Shown: one piece after another, positions 44,665 to 55,055 of the stretch | Numbering within the stretch: the first letter of the stretch is position 1 | Layout of the letters: every line of letters begins with the position of its first letter | DNA from: Citreimonas salinaria | GTDB taxonomy: Bacteria; Pseudomonadota; Alphaproteobacteria; Rhodobacterales; Rhodobacteraceae | Assembly (NCBI RefSeq): GCF_900107235.1 | Contig: NZ_FNPF01000001.1 | Location: forward strand, 310,001 to 374,000 | Direction of reading: 5' to 3' | Length of the DNA stretch: 64,000 bases | The notes under the pieces: model-generated | Seen by the model: the letters and a program-made list of their open reading frames with translations, nothing else | Told to the model about the DNA's origin: nothing | Database searches by the model: none | Translations under genes and position numbers: made by a program

Positions 44665-45378
44665 ATGCGACCATCTGGACGGAATTTAAGCGAAATGCGC
44701 CCGGTTTCAATCGAGACCGGTGTAATGCGGCACGCAGAAGGCTCTTGCCTGATCAAGGTCGGCCACACCCACGTGCTGTGCTCGGCGTCGCTGGAAGAAC
44801 GTGTTCCTCCGTTCATCAAGGGCTCGGGTCAGGGTTGGGTAACGGCGGAATACGGGATGCTGCCGCGCTCGACCTCGTCGCGGATGCGGCGCGAGGCGAC
44901 TTCAGGCAAACAGGGCGGCCGCACCGTCGAAATCCAGCGCTTGATCGGGCGCAGCCTGCGCGCGGGTGTCGACCGGCAGGCGTTGGGCGAGCGCCAGATT
45001 ACGGTGGATTGCGACGTGCTGCAGGCAGATGGCGGCACGCGCTGCGCCGCGATCACCGGCGGCTGGGTGGCGCTGCGTCTGGCGGTGAACAAGCTGATGA
45101 AGGCGGGCGACGTGAAGACCGACCCGCTGATCTCGGAGGTGGCGGCGGTCAGCTGCGGCATCTATGCCGGTCAGCCCCTGCTGGACCTAGACTACCCCGA
45201 GGATTCCGAGGCCGGCGTCGACGGCAACTTCATCCTGCGTGGTGATGGGCAACTGATCGAGATCCAGATGTCGGCGGAGGGCGCCACGTTCTCGCGCGCG
45301 CAGATGGCCGAGTTGATGGATCTGGCCGAGACGGGCGTCTCGCAACTGGTCGAGGCGCAGCGAAAGGCCGTTGCATGA
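44665..45378 (+). CDS. rph: Ribonuclease PH
   Basis: Phosphorolytic 3'-5' exoribonuclease that trims tRNA 3' ends; 237 residues. The N-terminus [18 protein letters not shown] is characteristic, followed by [16 protein letters not shown] and the phosphate-binding region [12 protein letters not shown]-like (here [12 protein letters not shown]). Start behind ggagagg. The stop overlaps the start of rdgB (ATGA). hrcA is divergent on the left. Confidence 0.96.
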   Translation: MRPSGRNLSEMRPVSIETGVMRHAEGSCLIKVGHTHVLCSASLEERVPPFIKGSGQGWVTAEYGMLPRSTSSRMRREATSGKQGGRTVEIQRLIGRSLRAGVDRQALGERQITVDCDVLQADGGTRCAAITGGWVALRLAVNKLMKAGDVKTDPLISEVAAVSCGIYAGQPLLDLDYPEDSEAGVDGNFILRGDGQLIEIQMSAEGATFSRAQMAELMDLAETGVSQLVEAQRKAVA

Positions 45379-45989
45379 TCCGGCGCTTCGACGGAGACAC
45401 GTTGCTGGTCGCCACGCACAATAGCGGCAAACTGGGCGAGATCGCCGACCTGCTGTCGGATTTCGACGTGACCGTCATCGGCGCGAAGGCGATGGACCTG
45501 CCCGAGCCGGTCGAGAGCGGCACCACCTTCGTCGAAAACGCGCGGATCAAGGCGCATGCGGCGGCGCAGGCGACCGGCCTGCCCGCCTTGTCCGACGATT
45601 CCGGGATCGAGATCGACGCGCTGGACAAGGCTCCCGGCGTCTACACCGCCGACTGGGCGGAAACGCCTCAGGGCCGGGACTTCGTCATGGCCATGACAAC
45701 GGCGCATGACCGGCTGGTCGAAAGTGGTGCACCCGAGCCTTGGACCGCACGCTTCTGCTGTACCCTGGTCCTCGCCTGGCCCGACGGGCATGACGAGGTG
45801 TTCCCCGGCAGGATGGAAGGCCGTATCGTGTGGCCGATGCGCGGCGACCAGGGCCACGGATACGACCCCATTTTCCAGCCGCAGGGATACGACGTGACCT
45901 TCGGCGAGATGGATCGCTGGAAAAAGAACCGCATCAGCCACCGTGCCGATGCCTTCGCCAAGCTTGTCGCAGGCTGCTTTGCCCGTTGA
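45375..45989 (+). CDS. rdgB: XTP/dITP diphosphatase (Ham1/RdgB)
   Basis: House-cleaning pyrophosphatase that removes dITP and XTP from the nucleotide pool; 204 residues. The signature [11 protein letters not shown] is near the N-terminus, then [12 protein letters not shown] and the C-terminal [13 protein letters not shown]. Overlaps rph upstream (ATGA) and hemW downstream by about 41 bp. Confidence 0.95.
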   Translation: MIRRFDGDTLLVATHNSGKLGEIADLLSDFDVTVIGAKAMDLPEPVESGTTFVENARIKAHAAAQATGLPALSDDSGIEIDALDKAPGVYTADWAETPQGRDFVMAMTTAHDRLVESGAPEPWTARFCCTLVLAWPDGHDEVFPGRMEGRIVWPMRGDQGHGYDPIFQPQGYDVTFGEMDRWKKNRISHRADAFAKLVAGCFAR

Positions 45990-47139
45990 ACCCTGGCAGC
46001 GCGGCGGCTTCGGCCTGTACGTCCATTGGCCCTTCTGCGAGGCCAAGTGCCCCTATTGCGACTTCAACAGCCACGTCACGGCGTCGATAGACCAGCGCCG
46101 CTGGGCTGATGCCTTGGCCGCCGAAGTGCGCCGCTGGGCCGAGGTGACGCCGGGGCGCGTTCTGTCGTCGATCTTCTTCGGCGGGGGAACGCCGTCGCTG
46201 ATGACACCCGAGACCGTCGATACGGTGCTGCGGGCGGCCCAGGATAGCTGGACTTGGGCGAACGACATCGAGATCACGCTGGAGGCCAATCCGCGCTCGG
46301 TCGAGGCGGCGCGGTTTCGCGGCTTTGCCGAAGCGGGGGTGAACCGCGTGTCGCTGGGCGTACAATCGCTGCGCGAGGGCGACCTGCGACGGCTTGGCCG
46401 GCTGCACGACGTGGACGAGGCGCGGGCGGCGTTCGACATCGCCCGGAAGACGTTCGACCGGGTGAGTTTTGACCTGATCTATGCCCGGCAGGGCCAGACG
46501 CGCGAAGCGTGGCGCGACGAACTGAGCGAGGCGCTGGACATGGCCGCAGATCACCTGTCGCTGTACCAGCTGACGATCGAGCCCGGCACCGCATTCTGGG
46601 ACCGGCGCCAGGCTGGCGGGTTGCGCGGCCTGCCCGACGAGGATCTGGGCGCGGACCTGTTCGAGATGACGCAGGACATCTGCGGCGCGGCGGGCATGCC
46701 GGCCTACGAAGTGTCGAACCACACCCGGCCGGGTGCGGAATCGCGCCACAACCTGGTCTACTGGCGGTCGGGCGACTGGGTCGGTGTCGGCCCCGGCGCG
46801 CATGGTCGTGTCACAATGGATGGCGCGCGGCGCTCGAACGCCGGATGGTTGGCCCCGGGCAAGTGGCTTGGCGCGGCCGAGGCCGGCAACGGTGATGAAT
46901 CCATCGAAGTCTTGACGGACGAAGATCGGGATGCGGAATACCTGATGATGGGTCTGCGCCTAACCGAAGGTCTAGATGTTGATGGTCTAGGCGCTGTCGC
47001 CAAGGATCCGCGGTTCCACCGCTCGATTGATGAACTGATCGCTCAGGACTTGCTCTGGGCACGGGATGAAAGCATAGGGGCGACTGCGCGCGGTCGCCTT
47101 CTGTTGAACGCAGTCATCGCCGAGTTGATGCCGGACTGA
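45949..47139 (+). CDS. hemW: HemW, radical SAM heme chaperone (HemN-like)
   Basis: 396 residues. The radical SAM motif is CEAKCPYC (Cys30, Cys34, Cys37), in the form CxxxCxxCxF of HemW rather than true HemN. GGGTPSL and the EANPRSVE block follow. Characterised HemW proteins bind heme and deliver it rather than acting as coproporphyrinogen oxidase. The start is uncertain: GTG 45943 and ATG 45949 both lie inside rdgB, and neither has a clear ribosome binding site. Convergent with parB, 3 bp between stops. Confidence 0.9.
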   Translation: MPSPSLSQAALPVEPWQRGGFGLYVHWPFCEAKCPYCDFNSHVTASIDQRRWADALAAEVRRWAEVTPGRVLSSIFFGGGTPSLMTPETVDTVLRAAQDSWTWANDIEITLEANPRSVEAARFRGFAEAGVNRVSLGVQSLREGDLRRLGRLHDVDEARAAFDIARKTFDRVSFDLIYARQGQTREAWRDELSEALDMAADHLSLYQLTIEPGTAFWDRRQAGGLRGLPDEDLGADLFEMTQDICGAAGMPAYEVSNHTRPGAESRHNLVYWRSGDWVGVGPGAHGRVTMDGARRSNAGWLAPGKWLGAAEAGNGDESIEVLTDEDRDAEYLMMGLRLTEGLDVDGLGAVAKDPRFHRSIDELIAQDLLWARDESIGATARGRLLLNAVIAELMPD

Positions 47140-47142
47140 AGC

Positions 47143-48069
47143 CTAGCGGTGCGAACTCAGCAGCGCGCACAGCGTATCGAGTTGTTCCAGCGTGTCGTAG
47201 CTGATCGTGAGAGCGCCGCTTTCGGCACCAGATCTGTGGTCTATCCGCACCGACATGCCCAATGCAGCCGACAAATCGCCCTCGAGCGCCTTGGTGTCAG
47301 CATCCTTGTCGAAGCTCGTCCCATCGGCGCGCTGGCGCGGCTTGGATTTCGTGCTGGACGGCCCCTTGGCCAGCCGCTCGGCTTCCCGTACTGAAAGTCC
47401 TTTTGCGACAATCGCTTGCGCCAATTCGTCCGGCTTTTCCGCCGTGATGAGCGTCCTGGCGTGGCCGGCACTGAGGTGACCCTCTGTCACCATGGCCTGC
47501 ACGGTTTCAGGCAGGTTGAGAAGGCGCAGAAGGTTCGCGATGTGGCTGCGGCTTTTGCCTAAGGCCTCGGCCATCTTTTCCTGCGTGTGGCCAAACTTCT
47601 GCATCAGCTGACGGTATCCCAGCGCCTCTTCGATCGGGTTCAGATCGGCGCGTTGGATGTTCTCGATGATCGCAACCTCGAGAACCTCGGTGTCGTCGAA
47701 GCTTCGGACAAGAACCGGCAATTCGTGCAACTGCGCCATCTGCGCAGCACGCCACCGCCTTTCCCCCGCTACGATCTGGAACCGGTCGGGGTCGGCCGGA
47801 TCGACGCGCACGATCAGCGGTTGGATGACACCCTTCGTCCGGATCGAATTCGCAAGCTCTTCAAGCTGCGCCGGGGTAAACGAACGGCGCGGCTGATCAG
47901 GGTTTGGCACGATTCGTTCGATCGGCACCACTCGGTCGGCGCGTGGACGGCCGGAATCGCCGGGTTCGACGGTTTCGACATCCGCCATCAACGCGGACAG
48001 GCCCCGTCCCAGCCCGCGGCGCTGTTCTTTCTTCGGTGCCATGCGTGTTTCGCGTCCTTCGTTCTTCAT
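47143..48069 (-). CDS. parB: ParB, chromosome partition protein (parS-binding CTP switch)
   Basis: 308 residues. N-terminal ParA-interacting segment with GLGRGLSALMAD, then the CTP-binding ParB/Srx domain with PNPDQPRRSF and GERRWRAAQM, the DNA-binding helix-turn-helix TQEKMAEALGKSRSHIANLLRL, and a C-terminal dimerisation domain. Loads at parS and slides on DNA near oriC. Start taken at the ATG overlapping the parA stop (ATGA); an internal Met nine codons on gives MAPKKEQ, a plausible alternative. Three parS sites lie 1.4 to 8.2 kb to the right. Confidence 0.96.
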   Translation of the reverse strand: MKNEGRETRMAPKKEQRRGLGRGLSALMADVETVEPGDSGRPRADRVVPIERIVPNPDQPRRSFTPAQLEELANSIRTKGVIQPLIVRVDPADPDRFQIVAGERRWRAAQMAQLHELPVLVRSFDDTEVLEVAIIENIQRADLNPIEEALGYRQLMQKFGHTQEKMAEALGKSRSHIANLLRLLNLPETVQAMVTEGHLSAGHARTLITAEKPDELAQAIVAKGLSVREAERLAKGPSSTKSKPRQRADGTSFDKDADTKALEGDLSAALGMSVRIDHRSGAESGALTISYDTLEQLDTLCALLSSHR

Positions 48070-48875
48070 GCGGCCAACAGATGGTTTTTCCTCAACAGTT
48101 CCGACGCGAATGCCCGATATGCCTGCGCGCCCTTCGATGTCGAGTCGTATTCAAGGACAGGCAGCGCGTAGGACGGAGCCTCGCTGACGCGAACGTTGCG
48201 CGGTATGACCGTGGTGAAAACCAATTCGCCAAGGTTTGCGCGCGCATCCGCCTCGACCTGCTGCGACAGATTGTTTCGGGCATCATACATCGTCATGACG
48301 ATGCCCTCTATCCGCAGATTGGGATTTGCGCTTTGCCGGACTTCGCGGATTGTCAGCATCAATTGCGACAGACCCTCGAGCGCGAAGAACTCGCTCTGAA
48401 GCGGCACGAGCACCGAATGCGCGGCAACCATGGCGTTGATCGTCAGAAGGTTGAGCGACGGCGGGCAGTCGATCAGAACGAAATCATAACCATGTTCCAG
48501 TAGATCGGGACGTCGAAGCGCATCGCGCAACAGGAAGCTGCGCTTTTCGTTGGAATATAGTTCGATATCCGCAGAGCTGAGGTCGACATTGGCCGGAATG
48601 AGGGAGAGATTGGGGCTTGCCGTCTCGTGAACCAGATCCGTCAATGCGATGTCGTCCAGTATTAGATCGTAACTGGTGTAGGCACGCATTTCGGACTCGA
48701 CCCCCAGGCCGGTCGAGGCGTTTCCCTGTGGATCAATGTCGACGATGAGAACCTTGAGCCCCGTTTCGGCCAGTGCCGCGCCAAGGTTGATCGTGGTCGT
48801 CGTCTTGCCGACGCCGCCTTTTTGATTGGCAATCGCGATGATCTTCGGCGATGCCGGCCGCTGCAGATCAGACAT
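48066..48875 (-). CDS. parA: ParA, chromosome partition ATPase
   Basis: 269 residues. The deviant Walker A motif KGGVGKT is at 19-25, with DIDPQGNASTGLGV and VLIDCPPSLNLLT following. Forms nucleoid-bound dimers that move ParB-parS complexes toward the poles in relatives. Overlaps rsmG upstream by 8 bp and parB downstream by 4 bp. Confidence 0.97.
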   Translation of the reverse strand: MSDLQRPASPKIIAIANQKGGVGKTTTTINLGAALAETGLKVLIVDIDPQGNASTGLGVESEMRAYTSYDLILDDIALTDLVHETASPNLSLIPANVDLSSADIELYSNEKRSFLLRDALRRPDLLEHGYDFVLIDCPPSLNLLTINAMVAAHSVLVPLQSEFFALEGLSQLMLTIREVRQSANPNLRIEGIVMTMYDARNNLSQQVEADARANLGELVFTTVIPRNVRVSEAPSYALPVLEYDSTSKGAQAYRAFASELLRKNHLLAA

Positions 48876-49479
48876 GCGAAAGGTCTCCGACGGTCAGGAT
48901 GACGGATGAGGGGTCCGTTTCACTTGTATGGACCCGGTGCGAGAAGGTCCAAGACTTCTTGGCGATATCCACCTCTTTTTGCCAGCTTATTCCTTTGGGG
49001 AGGAGCGCTATCCCGTCGACGGCGGAATGGCGCGCGACGTGACCCAACAGGAGGTCCAACGGCGCCAGCGCTCTGGCCGAGACGACGTCAGCGCAAAGCG
49101 GTACGACATGTTCGATCCGAGCGGCCTCGACTGCAGCACTCACTCCGGTTTCGCGCAGCACGGTGCGCAGGAAAACCGCCTTGCGCCCATCGCTTTCGAC
49201 CAGCGTGATATGCATGTTGGGCGATTTCTCGGCCGCGAGTATGGCGACGACAAGACCCGGGAAGCCACCGCCGCTACCAAGGTCTACCCATTTCCGTGCA
49301 TTGGCGGGAGCCAGATCGAAGAGTTGCGCCGAATCCGCGATGTGTCGCGTCCAGACGTGGCTCAGACTACTTCGAGAGACGAGGTTGATGCGTGGGTTCC
49401 ACTTCGCCAACAAATCGGCAAAGAGAGTCAGCCGCTCATTTGTTTCACGTGAAACATCAAGATCCGCCCGTTCCGTCAT
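48868..49479 (-). CDS. rsmG: RsmG, 16S rRNA (guanine-527-N7) methyltransferase
   Basis: 203 residues. SAM motif I is [14 protein letters not shown]; the N-terminal region has [16 protein letters not shown]. Methylates N7 of G527 in 16S rRNA; loss gives low-level streptomycin resistance in several bacteria. Residues 10-13 (SRET) are encoded by part of a perfect parS site. Overlaps mnmG (ATGA) and parA. Confidence 0.95.
   Translation of the reverse strand: MTERADLDVSRETNERLTLFADLLAKWNPRINLVSRSSLSHVWTRHIADSAQLFDLAPANARKWVDLGSGGGFPGLVVAILAAEKSPNMHITLVESDGRKAVFLRTVLRETGVSAAVEAARIEHVVPLCADVVSARALAPLDLLLGHVARHSAVDGIALLPKGISWQKEVDIAKKSWTFSHRVHTSETDPSSVILTVGDLSHV
49441..49456. promoter_or_regulatory. 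parS site 1 (inside rsmG)
   Basis: Perfect 16-bp chromosomal parS palindrome TGTTTCACGTGAAACA, in the 5' coding part of rsmG. Identical to the consensus bound by ParB in many bacteria, 1.4 kb from the parB coding region. Confidence 0.95.
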
Positions 49480-51350
49480 GCAATAGCGCGTCGCTCGTCT
49501 TGCCGAAGCCGTGCCACGATCAAGGCAAGCGCCGCGGGCGTCATGCCCTCTATTCGGGCCGCTTGGGCGATGCTTTCCGGCCGCGTGCGCGACAGCTTGC
49601 CTTTCAGCTCGTTCGACAAACTGGGCAGCGCGTCATAAGAAAAGCCCGAGGGAATCGCTACCGCCTCGTCCTTCTTCAGCAGGTCGACGTCCCTTTGCTG
49701 ACGCGCCAGGTAGTTCGCGTAGATCGCCTCCTTGGCTATTTGTGTGGCGGTATCTGGCTCGATTTCAGCAAAGGCCTCGTCAAGCATCCGCACGTCATCG
49801 AAAGACACGTCCGGAAAGGACAGCAACTGGTACGCTGTGCGTCGCACCCCGTCGGAATTGACGTTGACGCCGATGGATTGCAACTGGTTTGGCGTGAATG
49901 TTCCCTGTTGAAGCATTTCGCGCGCCGTCTCCAGTTTCTCCAGTTTCCGACCGAACGCGCGCCGCCTTGCCTCGCTGACGCAGCCCAACGCGATGCCCTT
50001 CGGCGTAAGACGTTGATCAGCATTATCAGCGCGCAGAGACAGCCTGAATTCGGCCCTGGACGTGAACATTCGGTACGGCTCGGCGACGCCGCGAGTCGTG
50101 AGGTCATCGACCATGACGCCAATATACGACTCGGTCCGCTCGAAAAACGCCGGCTCCCTGCCCTGCGCTCGCCGTGCTGCGTTCAAACCCGCGACCAAAC
50201 CTTGAGCGGCAGCCTCTTCATAGCCCGTCGTACCGTTAATTTGTCCCGCCAGGAACAGTCCCCGCAAAGATCGAACCGCGAGCGTCCGGTCCAGAGCGCG
50301 GGGGTCCACGTAGTCATACTCGATCGCGTATCCGGGCTGGCGGATCTGCACTGCCTCCAAGCCGGGAATGGTGCGCACGTAGGCTTTCTGAACATCCACC
50401 GGCATGGATGTCGAAATTCCGTTCGGATAGATCGTGTCGTCGTCAAGCCCTTCCGGTTCAAGGAAAATCTGGTGCGATTCCTTGTCCGCGAAACGCGTCA
50501 CCTTGTCTTCTATCGAAGGGCAATAGCGCGGGCCGACGCCCTCGATGTGACCTCCGTACATCGCTGACCGATCGAGGTTCTGGCGAATGATGTCGTGCGT
50601 CGCAGCGGTCGTCGCAGTGATTCCACAAGAGATTTGACGCGCGACGGGTTTTCCGGACAAGAAGGAGAACATGACCGGATCGTCGTCGCCCGGCTGCTCC
50701 CCAAGTTTCGACCAATCTATGGTCTTCCCGTCTAGACGCGGGGGCGTCCCCGTCTTGAGGCGCCCCAAGGGCAGCCCGAAGTCATCAATACGCTCCGCCA
50801 ACCGAATGGACGGCTTGTCGCCCATCCTCCCACCGTTGCGCCGTTCGTTTCCAATATGGATGACGCCGCGAAGGAAGGTACCGCTGGTCAGAATGACCTC
50901 GCGCGCACGCAAGACCGTGCCGTCGGCAAGCTGAACGCCCTCGACGCGGTCTCCGGCCTGGATCAAATCAACCACTTCGCCCTGCACGACGTCGACAGCC
51001 TTCTGTCCGCGAATGGCCGATTGGATGGCCGCGCGGTACAGGGTCCTATCCGCTTGCGCACGGGGCCCTTGCACGGCCGGGCCTTTCCGGCGGTTCAGAA
51101 GACGAAACTGGATGCCGGCCTGATCTGCCGCTACGCCCATGATGCCATCCAACGCGTCGATCTCACGAACGAGATGTCCCTTTCCCAGCCCGCCGATCGC
51201 CGGGTTGCAAGACATGACGCCAAGGTCAGCTTCGCGCAGCGTCACCAGAGCCGTCGTGGCGCCCATGCGAGCAGCAGCGGCCGCGGCTTCGGTGCCGGCG
51301 TGGCCGCCGCCGATCACGACGACGTCGAAATGATGTTTCACGTGAAACAC
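49476..51350 (-). CDS. mnmG: MnmG (GidA), tRNA uridine-34 carboxymethylaminomethyl synthesis subunit
   Basis: FAD protein that with MnmE modifies U34 of certain tRNAs; 624 residues. FAD-binding motif GGGHAGTEA (14-22), then [21 protein letters not shown] and the C-terminal [16 protein letters not shown]-like helix region. The initiator is a GTG at 51350 within a parS palindrome; the encoded N-terminus MFHVKHH is common to roseobacters' MnmG. Downstream of mnmE by 3 bp. Confidence 0.95.
   Translation of the reverse strand: MFHVKHHFDVVVIGGGHAGTEAAAAAARMGATTALVTLREADLGVMSCNPAIGGLGKGHLVREIDALDGIMGVAADQAGIQFRLLNRRKGPAVQGPRAQADRTLYRAAIQSAIRGQKAVDVVQGEVVDLIQAGDRVEGVQLADGTVLRAREVILTSGTFLRGVIHIGNERRNGGRMGDKPSIRLAERIDDFGLPLGRLKTGTPPRLDGKTIDWSKLGEQPGDDDPVMFSFLSGKPVARQISCGITATTAATHDIIRQNLDRSAMYGGHIEGVGPRYCPSIEDKVTRFADKESHQIFLEPEGLDDDTIYPNGISTSMPVDVQKAYVRTIPGLEAVQIRQPGYAIEYDYVDPRALDRTLAVRSLRGLFLAGQINGTTGYEEAAAQGLVAGLNAARRAQGREPAFFERTESYIGVMVDDLTTRGVAEPYRMFTSRAEFRLSLRADNADQRLTPKGIALGCVSEARRRAFGRKLEKLETAREMLQQGTFTPNQLQSIGVNVNSDGVRRTAYQLLSFPDVSFDDVRMLDEAFAEIEPDTATQIAKEAIYANYLARQQRDVDLLKKDEAVAIPSGFSYDALPSLSNELKGKLSRTRPESIAQAARIEGMTPAALALIVARLRQDERRAIA
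51334..51349. promoter_or_regulatory. parS site 2 (at the mnmG start codon)
   Basis: Perfect TGTTTCACGTGAAACA. It covers codons 1-6 of mnmG and shares two bases with the GTG start codon. Bound ParB here could hinder transcription or translation initiation of mnmG and the genes after it. Confidence 0.95.
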
Positions 51351-51353
51351 TCC

Positions 51354-52634
51354 CTATTTTCCGACGCAGAAGCTCGAGAAAATTTCTCCGAGGATCTGCT
51401 CCACGTCTATGTGGCCCAGCAGTGCCTCGAGCCTGCGCAGCGCGAGTCGCACCTCCTCGCTGGTCAGTTCATACAGATCCGCACCGCTGTCGAGAAGCCC
51501 GATCGCTGCATGAAGATGTGAAGCGCCGGCCGTCAATGCAAGGCGGTGACGTTCGCGGCTGGCAAGCCCCGCCTGCACCGCCTTGTCCATCAGCCGCGCC
51601 TTAACCGCGTCGACCAGCGCCGGAACCCCCTGCCCGGTCGTTCCAGACACGCCCTCACCGCCCACAAGGTCAATCTTCGCGCGGAATACCAGATCATCCG
51701 GCCCTGGAACGACGCCCGGCGTGATATCTTCGGTCACAAGGTGCACACGCAGATCGGCCGCCTCGGCGCGTTCACGCCCGCGTTGCACTCCGATTCGCTC
51801 CACCGCGTCGTCGGTCTCGCGAAGCCCCGCTGTATCCAGAAGCGTCACCGCAAGCCCGCCGAGGTCCATGCGAACCTCGATCACATCGCGCGTGGTGCCA
51901 GCTATTTCCGAAGTAATCGCGGCCTCTCGGCCAGCCAAGTAGTTGAGGAGTGTAGACTTTCCCGCATTTGGCGGCCCGATGATGGCTACCTGGAAACCCG
52001 TCCGGACACGCTCGGCCGCATCAAGGCCGGACAACTCGGCTTCGATCCCCTCAACAACCTCGGTCAACAGCGCCCTAACTTCCGGAGACACGTCCACTGG
52101 CACGTCTTCATCCGCGAAGTCGATCGTCGCTTCGAGCAGCGAGACAGCCCGCAGCGTTGCGTCGCGCCACCGCCCTACCCGGGCGCTGAGTGCGCCTGAG
52201 AGGAGATCTAGCGCCTGGCGCCGCTGCGACTCGGTTTCCGAATCTATGAGATCTGCTAGGGCTTCGACCTGCGTCAGGTCCATCCGCCCGTTCTCCAACG
52301 CCCGCCGGGTGAATTCTCCGGGCTCTGCCATACGGAAGCCGTCGAGCGCACCCAGCCGGCGTAGGACAGCCTGGATGATCGCCACGCTGCCGTGCAGATG
52401 GAATTCAACGACTTCTTCGCCGGTAAAGCTCTTGCCGGCGTCGAAGCGTAGAACCAGTGCTTCGTCCAGAACACCGCCCTCGGCGTCCCGCAGTCGGCGC
52501 AGACTCGCTCGCCTGTATTCCGGACGCCCTCCAGCCAAGGCGTCGCATGCATCGTCCGCGCGCGGACCCGACACCCGGATCACCCCCAGACCCGCCTTGC
52601 CCGGAGCCGACGCCAGGGCAAAGATCGTGTCCAT
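51354..52634 (-). CDS. mnmE: MnmE (TrmE), tRNA modification GTPase
   Basis: 426 residues. The N-terminal folate-binding domain includes APGKAGLGVIRVSG; the inserted GTPase domain has G1 GPPNAGKST (about 222-230), G2 TTRD, G3 DTAGLRET; the C-terminus is the catalytic FCVGK. The G4 position reads AKID where NKxD is usual, so guanine recognition may be weaker. Works with MnmG. 9 bp downstream of rho. Confidence 0.95.
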   Translation of the reverse strand: MDTIFALASAPGKAGLGVIRVSGPRADDACDALAGGRPEYRRASLRRLRDAEGGVLDEALVLRFDAGKSFTGEEVVEFHLHGSVAIIQAVLRRLGALDGFRMAEPGEFTRRALENGRMDLTQVEALADLIDSETESQRRQALDLLSGALSARVGRWRDATLRAVSLLEATIDFADEDVPVDVSPEVRALLTEVVEGIEAELSGLDAAERVRTGFQVAIIGPPNAGKSTLLNYLAGREAAITSEIAGTTRDVIEVRMDLGGLAVTLLDTAGLRETDDAVERIGVQRGRERAEAADLRVHLVTEDITPGVVPGPDDLVFRAKIDLVGGEGVSGTTGQGVPALVDAVKARLMDKAVQAGLASRERHRLALTAGASHLHAAIGLLDSGADLYELTSEEVRLALRRLEALLGHIDVEQILGEIFSSFCVGK

Positions 52635-52643
52635 AGCCTTATC

Positions 52644-53915
<1,272 letters not shown>

Positions 53916-54161
53916 CGGACATCCTTTCACGGGCACCGAAGGCACCGCGGGTCGTGCAGGCAGGGGGGTGTCATCCAGAACAGGAGACATCAAGGCTGAT
54001 AGCAGCACGCCCCCGGTTTCGTCAATCGAAGCCGTCGAGACCTCCTGAAGGCCGTCCCTACCTTCTCAAATAAAGAGAAAGATAAGGTTGTTGTGATAGT
54101 AGGCCCCTCAGATGGCTGGGGATTAACCCTTTCGCAACAAAATCTCCACAAACGGGCCGAT

Positions 54162-54170
54162 TGTGGATAA
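54162..54170 (-). promoter_or_regulatory. DnaA box, perfect
   Basis: TGTGGATAA on the forward strand, i.e. TTATCCACA on the reverse strand, an exact match to the strong DnaA box. Confidence 0.9.
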
Positions 54171-54237
54171 TCCGCTGGGCGGTTTCGCGGCAAGCGTGCT
54201 CTTGAAAGCGACAACTATAGGATTAGAAAAGACAAAG

Positions 54238-54246
54238 TGTGGATAT
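54238..54246 (-). promoter_or_regulatory. DnaA box, one mismatch
   Basis: Reverse strand ATATCCACA, one mismatch to TTATCCACA. Confidence 0.6.
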
Positions 54247-54263
54247 TCCGAGCGCATACAGCC

Positions 54264-54272
54264 TGTGAATAA
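54264..54272 (-). promoter_or_regulatory. DnaA box, consensus TTATNCACA
   Basis: Reverse strand TTATTCACA, a full match to TTATNCACA. Confidence 0.75.
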
Positions 54273-54446
54273 ACTTGGGCAGAATGCCGGGGTTGCGCGT
54301 TGGTCCCCCGTCTTTTGTTTTCCCGCTCCCCAAGCGGACAAGATCATCGGCGCCGCGCAGAACCGCCCGAGTCCTCCACCGCTTGCGCCTGCGGCGGTTT
54401 TTCCGCAAAACGGTCCCCGCGTTCCGACCCCCGGCGATCCACGGAG

Positions 54447-54455
54447 TTTTCCACA
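54447..54455 (+). promoter_or_regulatory. DnaA box adjoining the maf start codon
   Basis: TTTTCCACA, matching TTWTNCACA, ending at the base before the maf ATG. It is in the opposite orientation to the other three and could also let DnaA affect maf expression. Confidence 0.6.
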
Positions 54456-55055
54456 ATGGCGGCCGATCTCATCCTCGCCTCCGGGTCTGAAATCCGGCGC
54501 CGGATGCTGGAATCCGCCGGCCTGACCCTCGAAATCGAATCGCCCCGCGTCGACGAAGAGTCGATTCGCGCCGCAGTAGCGCTCGAAGGCGCCTCGCCCC
54601 GTGAAACCGCCGATACGCTGGCCGAGGTGAAGGCCGCCAAGGTCGCAGGCCGCCGTCCCGAAGCCCGGGTGCTGGGCTGCGATCAGGTGCTGGATATTGA
54701 TCGCGAAGGGCTTGCCAAACCGTCAACGCGTGACGAGGCGGCCGCGCAGTTGCGCCGCCTGCGTGGCAAGACGCACCGCCTGCTGTCCGCCGCCGTCCTG
54801 TTCGAGGGCGCCGAGCCCGTCTGGCGCCACGTTGGCGTAGCGCGGCTGACGATGCGCCCGGTATCGGATGCCTTCATCGAAGCCTATCTGGACCGCAACT
54901 GGCCCGGCGTCGCCACCTCGGTCGGCGCGTACAAGATAGAAGAAGAAGGCGCCCGCCTGTTCGCCCACGTCCAGGGCGACCTGTTCACGATCCAAGGCCT
55001 TCCGCTGTTCGCGCTGCTGAATTTCCTGACCGACAGGGGGACCATTCCCGGATGA
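54456..55055 (+). CDS. maf: Maf-family nucleotide pyrophosphatase
   Basis: 199 residues. Maf motif LILASGSEIRRRML at the N-terminus, with SPRVDEESI and LGCDQVLDI further on. Family members hydrolyse modified or canonical nucleoside triphosphates (m7GTP, dTTP/UTP), a pool-cleaning role. Start at the ATG directly after a DnaA box, with no good ribosome binding site visible. Stop overlaps aroE (ATGA). Confidence 0.92.
   Translation: MAADLILASGSEIRRRMLESAGLTLEIESPRVDEESIRAAVALEGASPRETADTLAEVKAAKVAGRRPEARVLGCDQVLDIDREGLAKPSTRDEAAAQLRRLRGKTHRLLSAAVLFEGAEPVWRHVGVARLTMRPVSDAFIEAYLDRNWPGVATSVGAYKIEEEGARLFAHVQGDLFTIQGLPLFALLNFLTDRGTIPG

Larger units (their letters stand above)
54061..54455. other. Putative chromosomal replication origin (oriC)
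   Basis: The 540-bp gap between rho and maf is the largest non-coding stretch in the window. 53916-54060 shows no motif I can name. From 54061 it has an AT-rich tract (about 54064-54100), a second one (54213-54236) and DnaA boxes at 54162-54170, 54238-54246, 54264-54272 and 54447-54455. Gene direction flips exactly here: six genes leftward on one side, four rightward on the other. Three parS sites and parAB lie within 8 kb. This combination is typical of alphaproteobacterial oriC regions; dnaA itself is not in the window. Confidence 0.82.
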
